Positions 1 through 5,230 of a stretch of DNA of 5,372 bases are shown here, piece after piece; positions within the stretch are counted from its first letter, which is position 1; the number at the start of each line of letters is the position of its first letter. The notes under the pieces were generated by a model. The model was not told the origin of the DNA. It made no database searches and saw only the letters and a list, made by a program, of their open reading frames with translations. The position numbers and the translations under genes were made by a program. Source of the stretch: Frankia sp. (GTDB lineage: Bacteria > Actinomycetota > Actinomycetes > Frankiales > Frankiaceae); NCBI GenBank assembly GCA_019689615.1, contig JADGHD010000376.1:1-5372 (forward strand), read 5' to 3'.

Positions 1-1
1 T

Positions 2-667
2 GACAGGGGTTCGTACGGGGCGGGCCAAGCGCGCGGCGGTGGTGGTTACGACGCACCAGGAGTCGGGCGCGGTGGTGCCGCGGACCCGGTCCGAGGAGGG
101 GGACGCGGCGGCTACGGCGCCGACCCCTACGGCGGTGACCGGTACGGCGGCGGTGCCGATCGAGGCGACCCGTACGGCGGCGGGGCCGGGTACGGCTCCG
201 GCGGCTACGACGACGACCGTACGGCCCGCCCGTCCTACGGGTCCGGCTCCTATGACCAGGGCGGCTACGGCGGCGGCCAGCGGGACACCGGTGGCTACCC
301 GCCGCGGGGCCGCGACGCCGCCGAGCCCGGCGGCTACGGCGGCCGGCCCGGTGAGGACTTCGGCGGGCGCGACGGCTACGGCGCTGCCCACGGCGCCCGG
401 GACGACTACGCCCGCCCTGGCCGGGAGGACTCCAGCACCGGCGGTTACGGCGCCCGCGGCCGGGAGGGCTACGACACCGGCCCCGGCTACGCCGGCGGCC
501 GCGGGACGCGGGACGACTACGGCCGCCCCGGCCCGTACGGCCGGGAGGGCGACGACCTCGGCGGCGCCGGCTACGGCGGCGGCCGCGGCTCCCGGGACGA
601 CTACCCCGCCGGCCGGGACCGCGGCTACGGCGGCTACGACTCCGACCCGCTGGGCGTCGGCGGCCGG
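2..667 (+). repeat. Degenerate GY/RDDY-repeat coding tract
   Basis: This is the low-complexity portion of the FHA protein. Short units such as GGYG, DPYGG and RDDY recur. RDDY appears at residues 133-136, 170-173 and 198-201, each followed by Gly, Ala or Pro and nearby Arg. At DNA level the codons for Gly-Gly-Tyr-Gly (ggc ggc tac ggc) recur many times. Repeat length is irregular, so the tract looks degenerate rather than a clean tandem array. The composition predicts intrinsic disorder. Confidence 0.85.
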
Positions 668-1384
668 GTGGGCGTAGCCGACCGCGAGCGCGACCGGGAC
701 GACGACCGCGGCCTCGGCGGCCCGCGCGGCGGCGACCGGGGCGAGCGGCTCGACCGCGGCGCCCCCCGGTACGGCCAGTGCCCGAACTGCCGGGCCTACC
801 ACGAGCCGGGCGCCCGGTTCTGCGAGTCGTGCGGCCTCGACTTCACCACCGGCCACCTGCCCACCGGCGCCGGCGAGCGGGGCGGGGCGCCGGGCGGCGG
901 CCGCCGGCACTCGAACCCGCCGGTGGACGACGGCCGTTACGGCGAGCCGGTCATCTCCGGCTCGGCGAACGGCTGGGGCGGCCAGCCGGCCGGCACCGTG
1001 CAGTGGGAGGCCGTCGTCGAGGCGGAGCGGGAGTACTACGACAGCGGCGACGACCACCGGGTGCCGTTCCCGGCCTTCTACCCGCGCCGGGTCTTCCCGC
1101 TGACGGGCTCGCGGATGCTGGTCGGCCGGCGCAGCGAGTCCCGCGGCATCCACCCCGAGATCGACCTGTCCGGGGCCCCGGAGGACCCGGGCATCTCGCG
1201 GGCGCACGCGATCCTGGAGCGCCAGCCCGACGGCAGCTACGCGCTGCTCGACCCGGGCTCCACCAACGGCACCCGGATCAACGACGAGCCCGACCCGATC
1301 GAGCCGCACGGCCCGGTGCCGCTGCGCGACGGCGACCGGATCTACCTGGGCGCCTGGACCCGGATCACGGTCCGCGCCCGCTAG
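2..1384 (+). CDS. FHA-domain protein with Gly/Tyr-rich disordered N-terminus and zinc ribbon (5' partial)
   Basis: The frame is open from the left edge to a TAG stop, giving 460 visible residues with no in-frame ATG or GTG before position 668, so the true start lies upstream of the window. Residues 1-222 are low complexity (about 35% Gly, 24 Tyr, many Arg and Asp). A zinc ribbon follows, with CPNC and CESC pairs (Cys 260, 263, 274, 277). The C-terminal FHA domain (about residues 365-459) shows GRR near 375, SRAH at 399-402, STNGT at 420-424 and DGDRIYLG at 443-450, the usual phosphothreonine-pocket elements. FHA domains bind phosphothreonine peptides, so a role downstream of a Ser/Thr kinase is expected from the family; the partner is unknown. 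No signal peptide or membrane segment is visible in the part present. A start at GTG 668 would give a 238-residue protein with both domains, but the unbroken biased frame upstream argues against it. FHA assignment is firm; biological role is not. Confidence 0.92.
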   Translation, partial: DRGSYGAGQARGGGGYDAPGVGRGGAADPVRGGGRGGYGADPYGGDRYGGGADRGDPYGGGAGYGSGGYDDDRTARPSYGSGSYDQGGYGGGQRDTGGYPPRGRDAAEPGGYGGRPGEDFGGRDGYGAAHGARDDYARPGREDSSTGGYGARGREGYDTGPGYAGGRGTRDDYGRPGPYGREGDDLGGAGYGGGRGSRDDYPAGRDRGYGGYDSDPLGVGGRVGVADRERDRDDDRGLGGPRGGDRGERLDRGAPRYGQCPNCRAYHEPGARFCESCGLDFTTGHLPTGAGERGGAPGGGRRHSNPPVDDGRYGEPVISGSANGWGGQPAGTVQWEAVVEAEREYYDSGDDHRVPFPAFYPRRVFPLTGSRMLVGRRSESRGIHPEIDLSGAPEDPGISRAHAILERQPDGSYALLDPGSTNGTRINDEPDPIEPHGPVPLRDGDRIYLGAWTRITVRAR

Positions 1385-1401
1385 CCGCGGCCCCGGTCCG
1401 C

Positions 1402-1431
1402 CCGCCTGCCGGCCCGACGGCGGGCAGGCGG
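1402..1431 (+). terminator. Hairpin just after the FHA gene
   Basis: A 9-bp perfect inverted repeat, CCGCCTGCC (1402-1410) and GGCAGGCGG (1423-1431), lies 18 bases after the FHA stop codon. Its 12-base loop can pair further (GCC at 1412-1414 with GGC at 1419-1421). No U-tract follows, which is common for actinobacterial terminator-like hairpins. Function is inferred from position. Confidence 0.4.
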
Positions 1432-1466
1432 CGGTGGGTCACCAGGCGGCCAGCCCGGATGGCGAC

Positions 1467-1510
1467 GCACGAGGGCCGGCTCCCCGAGCAGGGAGAGCCG
1501 GCCCTCGTGC
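1467..1510. terminator. Bidirectional terminator hairpin between convergent genes
   Basis: A 16-bp perfect inverted repeat (1467-1482 and 1495-1510) starts with GCACGAGGGCCGG on the left arm. Three more pairs (CCC 1483-1485 with GGG 1491-1493) extend the stem past a single bulged A at 1494, leaving a five-base GAGCA loop. It lies near the middle of the gap between the converging FHA and cysS genes, so it could end transcripts from both. There is no T-run on either side, so termination is of the U-poor type or aided by Rho. Confidence 0.8.
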
Positions 1511-1573
1511 TGTCCGTCGGCGGTATCGCCGGGCGCCCGGGTGGCGGGGGCGGGCCGTAGCCTGGCCAACGGC

Positions 1574-1588
1574 GGCGCCGCCGGCGCC
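1574..1588 (-). terminator. Short GC hairpin after cysS
   Basis: GGCGCC (1574-1579) and GGCGCC (1583-1588) can pair around a three-base GCC loop, about ten bases beyond the cysS stop codon. CCTGG (1561-1565) and CCAGG (1588-1592) could alternatively add an outer pairing. It may stabilise the cysS mRNA end or help terminate it. In such GC-rich DNA short stems arise easily by chance. Confidence 0.3.
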
Positions 1589-1597
1589 CAGGGCGGG

Positions 1598-3079
1598 TCA
1601 GGCCAGGCGCCAGCGCTGGCCTTCGGAGGTGTCGTCGACGATGATCCCGACATCGCGCAGCCGGGCGCGGATCGCGTCCGCCTCGGCGTAGTCCTTACGA
1701 GCCCTGGCCGACGAGCGCAGGTCGAGCACCACCTGCATGACGCCCTCCAGCGCGGTGGCGAGCTGGCCGCCGGCCGCCGGCCACTGCTGCACCGGGTCCA
1801 GGCCGAGGACGGTCAGCATCCGGCGGACGACGTCGACCCAGCCGGCGAGCTCGCGGCGGTGCGCCTTCGACAGCACCTGGTTGCCCTGGCCGACCGCGCC
1901 GAACAGCGCGGCGAGCGCCCGGGAGACCGCCAGGTCGTCGTCGAGCGCGGCCGCGAAGTCCGCCCAGGCCGCCGCCGGGCGCGCCGCGCCGCCGCGACCG
2001 CCCGATCCGCCCGCGGCACCCCCGGTCCCGTCGCCCTCCGCGGCCAGGGCTGCCGCCTCGGCCGGGCCGCCCAGTATGTCGAGGGCGTTGCGGACAAACG
2101 TCTCCAGCCGCTCGTAGGCCGCCGCCGACTCGGCCACCGTCGTGGCGCTGTACTCGACGGTCGTCCGGTAGTGCGCGGACAGCAGCAGGTAGCGCAGCAC
2201 CTGCGGGCGCATCTGCTCCAGCGCCTCGCCGACCAGGAACGAGTTCCCGAGCGACTTCGACATCTTCGTGCCGCCGGTGGTCAGCAGGCCGACATGGACC
2301 CAGTACCGGGCCATCTCCGGCTCCAGCGGATGGCCGGAGGCGTCGGCCGTGGCGCACACGGTCTGCGCGCGCTCGTTCTCGTGATGCGGGAAACGCAGGT
2401 CCAGCCCGCCGCCGTGAATGTCGAACACCTGGCCCAGGTACTTGCCCGCCATTGCGGAGCATTCCAGGTGCCAGCCCGGCCGCCCCGGCCCCCACGGCGA
2501 GCCCCAGGCGGGCTCGCCGGGTTTGGCCGCCTTCCACAGCGCGAAATCCCGGGGGTCGGCCTTACCCGGCTCGACCTCGGGCGAGGCCTGCATCGCGTCC
2601 GGCTTCTGGTTCGACAGGGCGCCGTAGTCGGAAAAGGCGCTGATCCTGAACCAGACGGAGCCTTCGCCCTCGTAGGCGAAGCCGCGCTCCATCAGTGCCT
2701 TGATGAGCGCGAACATCTCCGGGATGTGGCCGGTCGCGCGCGGCTGCACGCTCGGGGGCAGCACGCCGACGGCGCGGTAGGCCTCGTCGAACGCCCGGGT
2801 CTCCCGGGTGGCCAGCTCCCAGACCGAGATCCCCTCGCGGTTCGCGTTGGCGATGATCTTGTCATCGATGTCCGTGACGTTCTGGACGTACGTCACCTGG
2901 TAGCCGGACGCCAGCAGCCAGCGGCGCAGCAGGTCCAGCGCGACCGCGGAGCGCAGGTGCCCGACGTGCGGCCCGGACTGGACGGTCGGCCCACACACGT
3001 ACATGCCCACGTGACCGGGGCGCAGCGGCTCGAACGGCCGCACGCGCCGGGTGCGCGTGTCGTACAGGTGCAGGCTCAT
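1598..3079 (-). CDS. cysS: Cysteinyl-tRNA synthetase
   Basis: This 493-residue class I aminoacyl-tRNA synthetase joins cysteine to tRNA-Cys using ATP in the cytoplasm. The N-terminal YVCGPTV block carries Cys29, and the HIGH signature appears as HVGH (38-41). The zinc site that selects cysteine is complete: Cys29, Cys207 (in GWHLEC), His232 and Glu236 (in PHHENE), with the same 207-232-236 spacing as the E. coli ligands 209, 234 and 238. The KMSKS loop is perfect at 272-276 and is followed by LGN. A DALR-type helical region follows, and the C-terminus (EADAIRARL, then DDTSEGQRW) is typical of the family. A Gly/Ala-rich insert at about 346-370 interrupts the helical part. The length is normal for full CysRS and unlike the shorter mycothiol ligase MshC. 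The ATG at 3079 begins MSLHLYDT, as expected. No good Shine-Dalgarno precedes it. It lies 121 bases after the PPOX gene on the same strand. Confidence 0.98.
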   Translation of the reverse strand: MSLHLYDTRTRRVRPFEPLRPGHVGMYVCGPTVQSGPHVGHLRSAVALDLLRRWLLASGYQVTYVQNVTDIDDKIIANANREGISVWELATRETRAFDEAYRAVGVLPPSVQPRATGHIPEMFALIKALMERGFAYEGEGSVWFRISAFSDYGALSNQKPDAMQASPEVEPGKADPRDFALWKAAKPGEPAWGSPWGPGRPGWHLECSAMAGKYLGQVFDIHGGGLDLRFPHHENERAQTVCATADASGHPLEPEMARYWVHVGLLTTGGTKMSKSLGNSFLVGEALEQMRPQVLRYLLLSAHYRTTVEYSATTVAESAAAYERLETFVRNALDILGGPAEAAALAAEGDGTGGAAGGSGGRGGAARPAAAWADFAAALDDDLAVSRALAALFGAVGQGNQVLSKAHRRELAGWVDVVRRMLTVLGLDPVQQWPAAGGQLATALEGVMQVVLDLRSSARARKDYAEADAIRARLRDVGIIVDDTSEGQRWRLA

Positions 3080-3085
3080 TCGTCA

Positions 3086-3091
3086 AGCGTA
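3086..3091 (-). promoter_or_regulatory. Candidate leaderless -10 element of cysS
   Basis: Reading the minus strand, TACGCT fits the actinobacterial TANNNT -10 pattern and ends six bases before the cysS ATG. That spacing would place the transcription start at or near the A of the ATG. The absence of a Shine-Dalgarno fits a leaderless mRNA. No convincing -35 is visible (TGGACG lies about 20 bases upstream). Confidence 0.45.
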
Positions 3092-3102
3092 CGGCGCGGC
3101 GA

Positions 3103-3126
3103 CGTGGATCTCGTCCACGGATCTCG
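3103..3126. promoter_or_regulatory. Inverted and direct repeat in the cysS -35 region
   Basis: CGTGGA (3103-3108) and TCCACG (3114-3119) form a 6-bp inverted repeat with a five-base spacer. GGATCTCG also occurs twice in direct orientation (3106-3113 and 3119-3126), 13 bases apart. The elements lie about 24-47 bases upstream of the cysS start codon, where an operator would overlap the -35 region. No regulator is identified; chance occurrence is possible. Confidence 0.3.
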
Positions 3127-3180
3127 CGGGCCGCCGGCGCCGCCGCGGCCGGGTCGGGGCGGGGCCTGGTTGCCGACAGT

Positions 3181-3195
3181 GGCCGCCAGGCGGCC
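3181..3195 (-). terminator. Small hairpin after the PPOX gene
   Basis: GGCCGCC-A-GGCGGCC is symmetrical over 15 bases and can form a 5-bp stem with a five-base loop, about five bases past the PPOX stop codon. It could weakly attenuate read-through into cysS. The stem is short and has no U-tract, so this is tentative. Confidence 0.25.
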
Positions 3196-3200
3196 CCGGG

Positions 3201-3593
3201 TCAGCCCATCGTGATGATCCGGTCGGCGCTGACCCGGACGACCACCCGGACGGTGTCCGGGCCGTCCCACTTGTAGGGCTCGCCGGTGTACTTGATGGCC
3301 AGCTGGTCGATCAGCTCGCGCCCGCCCTCCTCGGTCACCCACGCGGTTCCGCGGATCTCGACATACGAGTACGGATCGTGCTGGTCGAGGAACATCAGGC
3401 CGACCCGCGGGTCGCGGGCGATGTCACGCTCCTTAGCCCGCCCGCGCACGGTCGACAGCAGCAGGTCGTCGCCATCCCGGGCGACCCAGAGCACGGTGAG
3501 CCGTGGCGAGCCATCCGGCCGGATCGTCGCCAGCGTCACGTAGGTCGGCCCGTCCGCGAGCTCCCGTACCCTCTGCGGCAGCCGTTGCCCCAT
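3201..3593 (-). CDS. PPOX-class (pyridoxamine 5'-phosphate oxidase-like) F420/flavin-fold protein
   Basis: The 130-residue product fits the small split-barrel PPOX class, most like the actinobacterial F420-dependent Rv1155-type group. The visible pattern is YVTLATIRPDGSPRLTVLW (18-36), then DDLLLSTVRGRAKERDIARDPRV (about 42-64, Lys54 in the expected phosphate-binding area), then YVEIRGTAWV (77-86), and a C-terminal VRVVVRVSADRIITMG strand. These proteins bind F420, FMN or related cofactors, usually as homodimers, and many reduce or sequester unknown substrates. Whether this one uses F420 or flavin cannot be settled by eye. I chose the ATG at 3593 because GGAG lies seven bases upstream and the family homology begins there. 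A start at 3716 would add 41 Arg-rich residues without family character. The gene lies 162 bases after ispF and before cysS, with no obvious pathway link to either. Confidence 0.85.
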   Translation of the reverse strand: MGQRLPQRVRELADGPTYVTLATIRPDGSPRLTVLWVARDGDDLLLSTVRGRAKERDIARDPRVGLMFLDQHDPYSYVEIRGTAWVTEEGGRELIDQLAIKYTGEPYKWDGPDTVRVVVRVSADRIITMG

Positions 3594-3600
3594 CGCCCGT

Positions 3601-3604
3601 CTCC
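3601..3604 (-). promoter_or_regulatory. Ribosome binding site of the PPOX gene
   Basis: GGAG on the minus strand, preceded by AAGGGGC, lies seven bases before the ATG at 3593. It supports this start over the upstream ATG at 3716. Confidence 0.65.
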
Positions 3605-3670
3605 GCCCCTTCGACGTCGTTCCGTCCCACCGCCCACGTTGCCCACGGGCGCGGCGGCGGTCGCCAACAG

Positions 3671-3717
3671 GACCGAACGCCGGCCCCGCTGACCGAACCT
3701 GCCACCAAAGCGCCACC
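3671..3717. promoter_or_regulatory. Phased direct repeats in the ispF-PPOX gap
   Basis: GACCGAAC occurs twice (3671-3678 and 3691-3698), exactly 20 bases apart, and GCCACC occurs twice (3701-3706 and 3712-3717), 11 bases apart. Both spacings are close to whole helical turns, so a protein could contact the same face of the DNA. The repeats lie 78-124 bases upstream of the PPOX start codon. No clear -10/-35 pair was found in the 162-base gap. A regulatory role is only inferred. Confidence 0.3.
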
Positions 3718-3755
3718 GAGTTGATGACAGTCCGGCATACCCCGGCAGCACCGCG

Positions 3756-4250
3756 TCAGCCGTCGACGCGCGCGACCAGCGCGGTGGCGATCGCCGCGAG
3801 GCCCTCGCCGCGGCCGGTGAGCCCGAGGCCGTCCGTCGTCGTCGCGGAGACGCTGACGGCCGCGCCACCGAGCGCCGCCGACATCGCGGCCGCTGCCTCG
3901 TCGCGCCGGCGGGCCATCCGCGGCCGGTTGCCGACGACCTGGACCGCGACGTTGCCGATCGTCCAGCCGTTCTCGGCGAGCAGCCGCGCGGTCTCGCCGA
4001 GCAGCGCCGCCCCGGAGGCACCGGCCCATTCCGGCCGGTCGGTGCCGAACACCTTGCCCAGGTCACCCAGGCCGGACGCGATCAGTAACGCGTCGCAGGC
4101 CGCGTGCGCGGCGACGTCGCCGTCCGAATGGCCGGCCAGGCCGTCCTCGCCCTCCCACAGCAGGCAGGCGACCCAGCAGTCCCGGCCGGGCTCGAACGGG
4201 TGGACGTCGACCCCAACCCCGACCCGCGGCAGCGCGAGCGGAGCGGTCAT
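3756..4250 (-). CDS. ispF: 2-C-methyl-D-erythritol 2,4-cyclodiphosphate synthase
   Basis: The 164-residue product is IspF, which cyclises CDP-methylerythritol phosphate to the 2,4-cyclodiphosphate with release of CMP, the fifth step of the MEP isoprenoid pathway. It normally works as a trimer with active sites between subunits. The metal ligands are visible: Asp15 and His17 in GVDVHPF, and His49 in the block HSDGDVAAH (41-49). The C-terminal signature is complete (TTTDGLGLTGRGEG, 137-150). Length is normal. Its ATG overlaps the ispD stop in ATGA (4250-4247), so the two are probably translationally coupled, and only a weak G-rich stretch serves as a ribosome site. Separate from IspD rather than fused as in some alpha- and epsilonproteobacteria. 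Confidence 0.97.
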   Translation of the reverse strand: MTAPLALPRVGVGVDVHPFEPGRDCWVACLLWEGEDGLAGHSDGDVAAHAACDALLIASGLGDLGKVFGTDRPEWAGASGAALLGETARLLAENGWTIGNVAVQVVGNRPRMARRRDEAAAAMSAALGGAAVSVSATTTDGLGLTGRGEGLAAIATALVARVDG

Positions 4251-4954
4251 GACGCCGGCCCCCGGCTGGACTCGGCCAGCCGTCGAGCCAGCATCGCCTC
4301 CGCGAACACCAGGTCGGCCGGGCGGGTCACCTTGAACGCCTCGTCCGCGCCGGGGACCGTGGTCACCGGCACGCCCAGCCGCTCCGCCAGCCCGGCGTCG
4401 TCGGTCACCGGGACCCCGTCGTCCTCGTGCCGGGCGTACGCGGCTTCGATCACCTCGCGCCGGAAGCCCTGCGGGGTCTGCACGGCCCGCAGCCCGTCGC
4501 GCGGCGGGGTGCGCACCACCATGCCGTCCGCGTCGATCTCCTTGACCGTGTCCGCCAGCGGCAGCACCGGGATCACCGCCGGCGCGCCCGCCAGCACCGC
4601 CGAGGCGACCGCGTCGACCAGCGATGGCGGGGTGAGCGGCCGGGCCGCGTCATGCACCAGCACCACCCGGATGTCGTCGTCGAGCACCCGCAGCGCGCCG
4701 CGCACCGAATCGACCCGCTCGGCCCCGCCGGGCAGCACCTTCACGTCCGGCCCGAGCAGCCGCCCGACGACCTCGACCAGGGTCGGCGGCGCCGCGACGA
4801 CGATCTGTGACACCAGCTCGGCGGCCGTCAGCGCCGCGACGGTGTGCACCAACATCGGCCGGCCCGCGAGCTGGCGCAGCGCCTTGGGCACGCCGCCGCC
4901 CAGGCGCTCCCCCCGGCCCGCCGCGGGGACGACGACCCCGACCCGCGGGGTCAC
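4247..4954 (-). CDS. ispD: 2-C-methyl-D-erythritol 4-phosphate cytidylyltransferase
   Basis: The 235-residue product is IspD, which transfers CMP from CTP to methylerythritol 4-phosphate, the third step of the MEP pathway. The nucleotide-binding loop PAAGRGERLGGGVPKAL (10-26) includes Arg17 and Lys24. The family signature HDAARP is at 101-106 with the catalytic Asp102. QTPQGF (159-164), TDDA (184-187) and the substrate-binding Lys208 in EAFKVTRPADL are all present. The start is GTG at 4954, supported by GAGGT five bases upstream. The stop overlaps the ispF start by four bases. In mycobacteria carD usually lies directly upstream, but no carD-like sequence is visible in the 418 bases upstream here. 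Confidence 0.97.
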   Translation of the reverse strand: MTPRVGVVVPAAGRGERLGGGVPKALRQLAGRPMLVHTVAALTAAELVSQIVVAAPPTLVEVVGRLLGPDVKVLPGGAERVDSVRGALRVLDDDIRVVLVHDAARPLTPPSLVDAVASAVLAGAPAVIPVLPLADTVKEIDADGMVVRTPPRDGLRAVQTPQGFRREVIEAAYARHEDDGVPVTDDAGLAERLGVPVTTVPGADEAFKVTRPADLVFAEAMLARRLAESSRGPAS

Positions 4955-5136
4955 CAGCTACCTCGAGTGATCGTGAACCTCACCAGCATGTCCTCCAGCG
5001 CGCCGCGCTGGACCGTGTCCCGTCGGCCGGCCGGCTCCCCCTGAGCCCGCCGGGCGACCTGTCCGTTCCGCGCCGCGTGCCTGGCCGGCCCGCGCCGCCG
5101 GGCGAGCCACGCCGCGCACGCTCGCCGCTCGCCCAC
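4951..5136 (-). CDS. Possible small Arg-rich ORF coupled to ispD (doubtful)
   Basis: A 61-codon frame starts at GTG 5136 and ends at a TGA overlapping the ispD GTG start in GTGA (4954-4951). TAGGGT, a TANNNT-type -10, ends five bases before the GTG, so leaderless expression is conceivable. The predicted peptide has 14 Arg in 61 residues, no recognised domain, and ends ALEDMLVRFTITRGSW. The same frame stays open to the right edge, which in such GC-rich DNA is common by chance, and the part upstream of 5136 has less coding-like third positions. It does not resemble CarD. I regard it as more likely a leader region than a gene, but the overlap with ispD is worth recording. Confidence 0.2.
   Translation of the reverse strand: MGERRACAAWLARRRGPARHAARNGQVARRAQGEPAGRRDTVQRGALEDMLVRFTITRGSW
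4960..4964 (-). promoter_or_regulatory. Ribosome binding site of ispD
   Basis: GAGGT on the minus strand lies five bases before the GTG start at 4954. It decides this start because the codon is not ATG. Confidence 0.7.
4994..5012 (-). promoter_or_regulatory. Leader hairpin upstream of ispD
   Basis: TCCAGCGC (4994-5001) and GCGCTGGA (5005-5012) form an 8-bp perfect stem with a three-base GCC loop, about 40-58 bases before the ispD GTG. If transcription starts further upstream, this would fold in the 5' leader. It leaves the ribosome binding site free, so any effect on translation is uncertain. Confidence 0.3.
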
Positions 5137-5218
5137 CCGGGACCCTAGTCCTCCGCGGGCGTTCCCGTAGCCAGGTGTCCGCCGCGACCGGCCGGCGCCG
5201 CGCCCGCCAGACCCGCCC

Positions 5219-5230
5219 TGAGCCGGCTCA
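5219..5230. promoter_or_regulatory. 12-bp perfect palindrome upstream of ispD
   Basis: TGAGCCGGCTCA is a perfect palindrome about 265-276 bases upstream of the ispD start. It has the symmetry of a dimeric-regulator site, but GC-rich DNA gives such palindromes by chance and no known consensus is matched. Confidence 0.2.

Noticed and set aside
39..677. 212-residue Thr/Ala/Pro-rich open frame on the plus strand
   Set aside because: It overlaps the FHA gene in another frame. Its Thr/Ala/Pro composition simply reflects the repeated Gly-Tyr-Gly codons read out of phase, and the FHA frame leads without a stop into the zinc ribbon and FHA domain.
1541..3214. 557-residue open frame on the plus strand
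   Set aside because: It is antisense to cysS, a fully motif-supported gene. Long antisense frames are expected in DNA of this GC content, and it shows no recognisable domain.
3594..3716. N-terminal extension of the PPOX protein to the ATG at 3716
   Set aside because: The 41 extra residues are Arg/Gly-rich without family similarity, while the ATG at 3593 has a well-placed GGAG and begins the conserved region.
4104..4970. 288-residue Ser/Thr-rich plus-strand frame
   Set aside because: It is antisense to ispD and ispF, both complete with catalytic motifs. The Ser/Thr bias is a reverse-complement effect.
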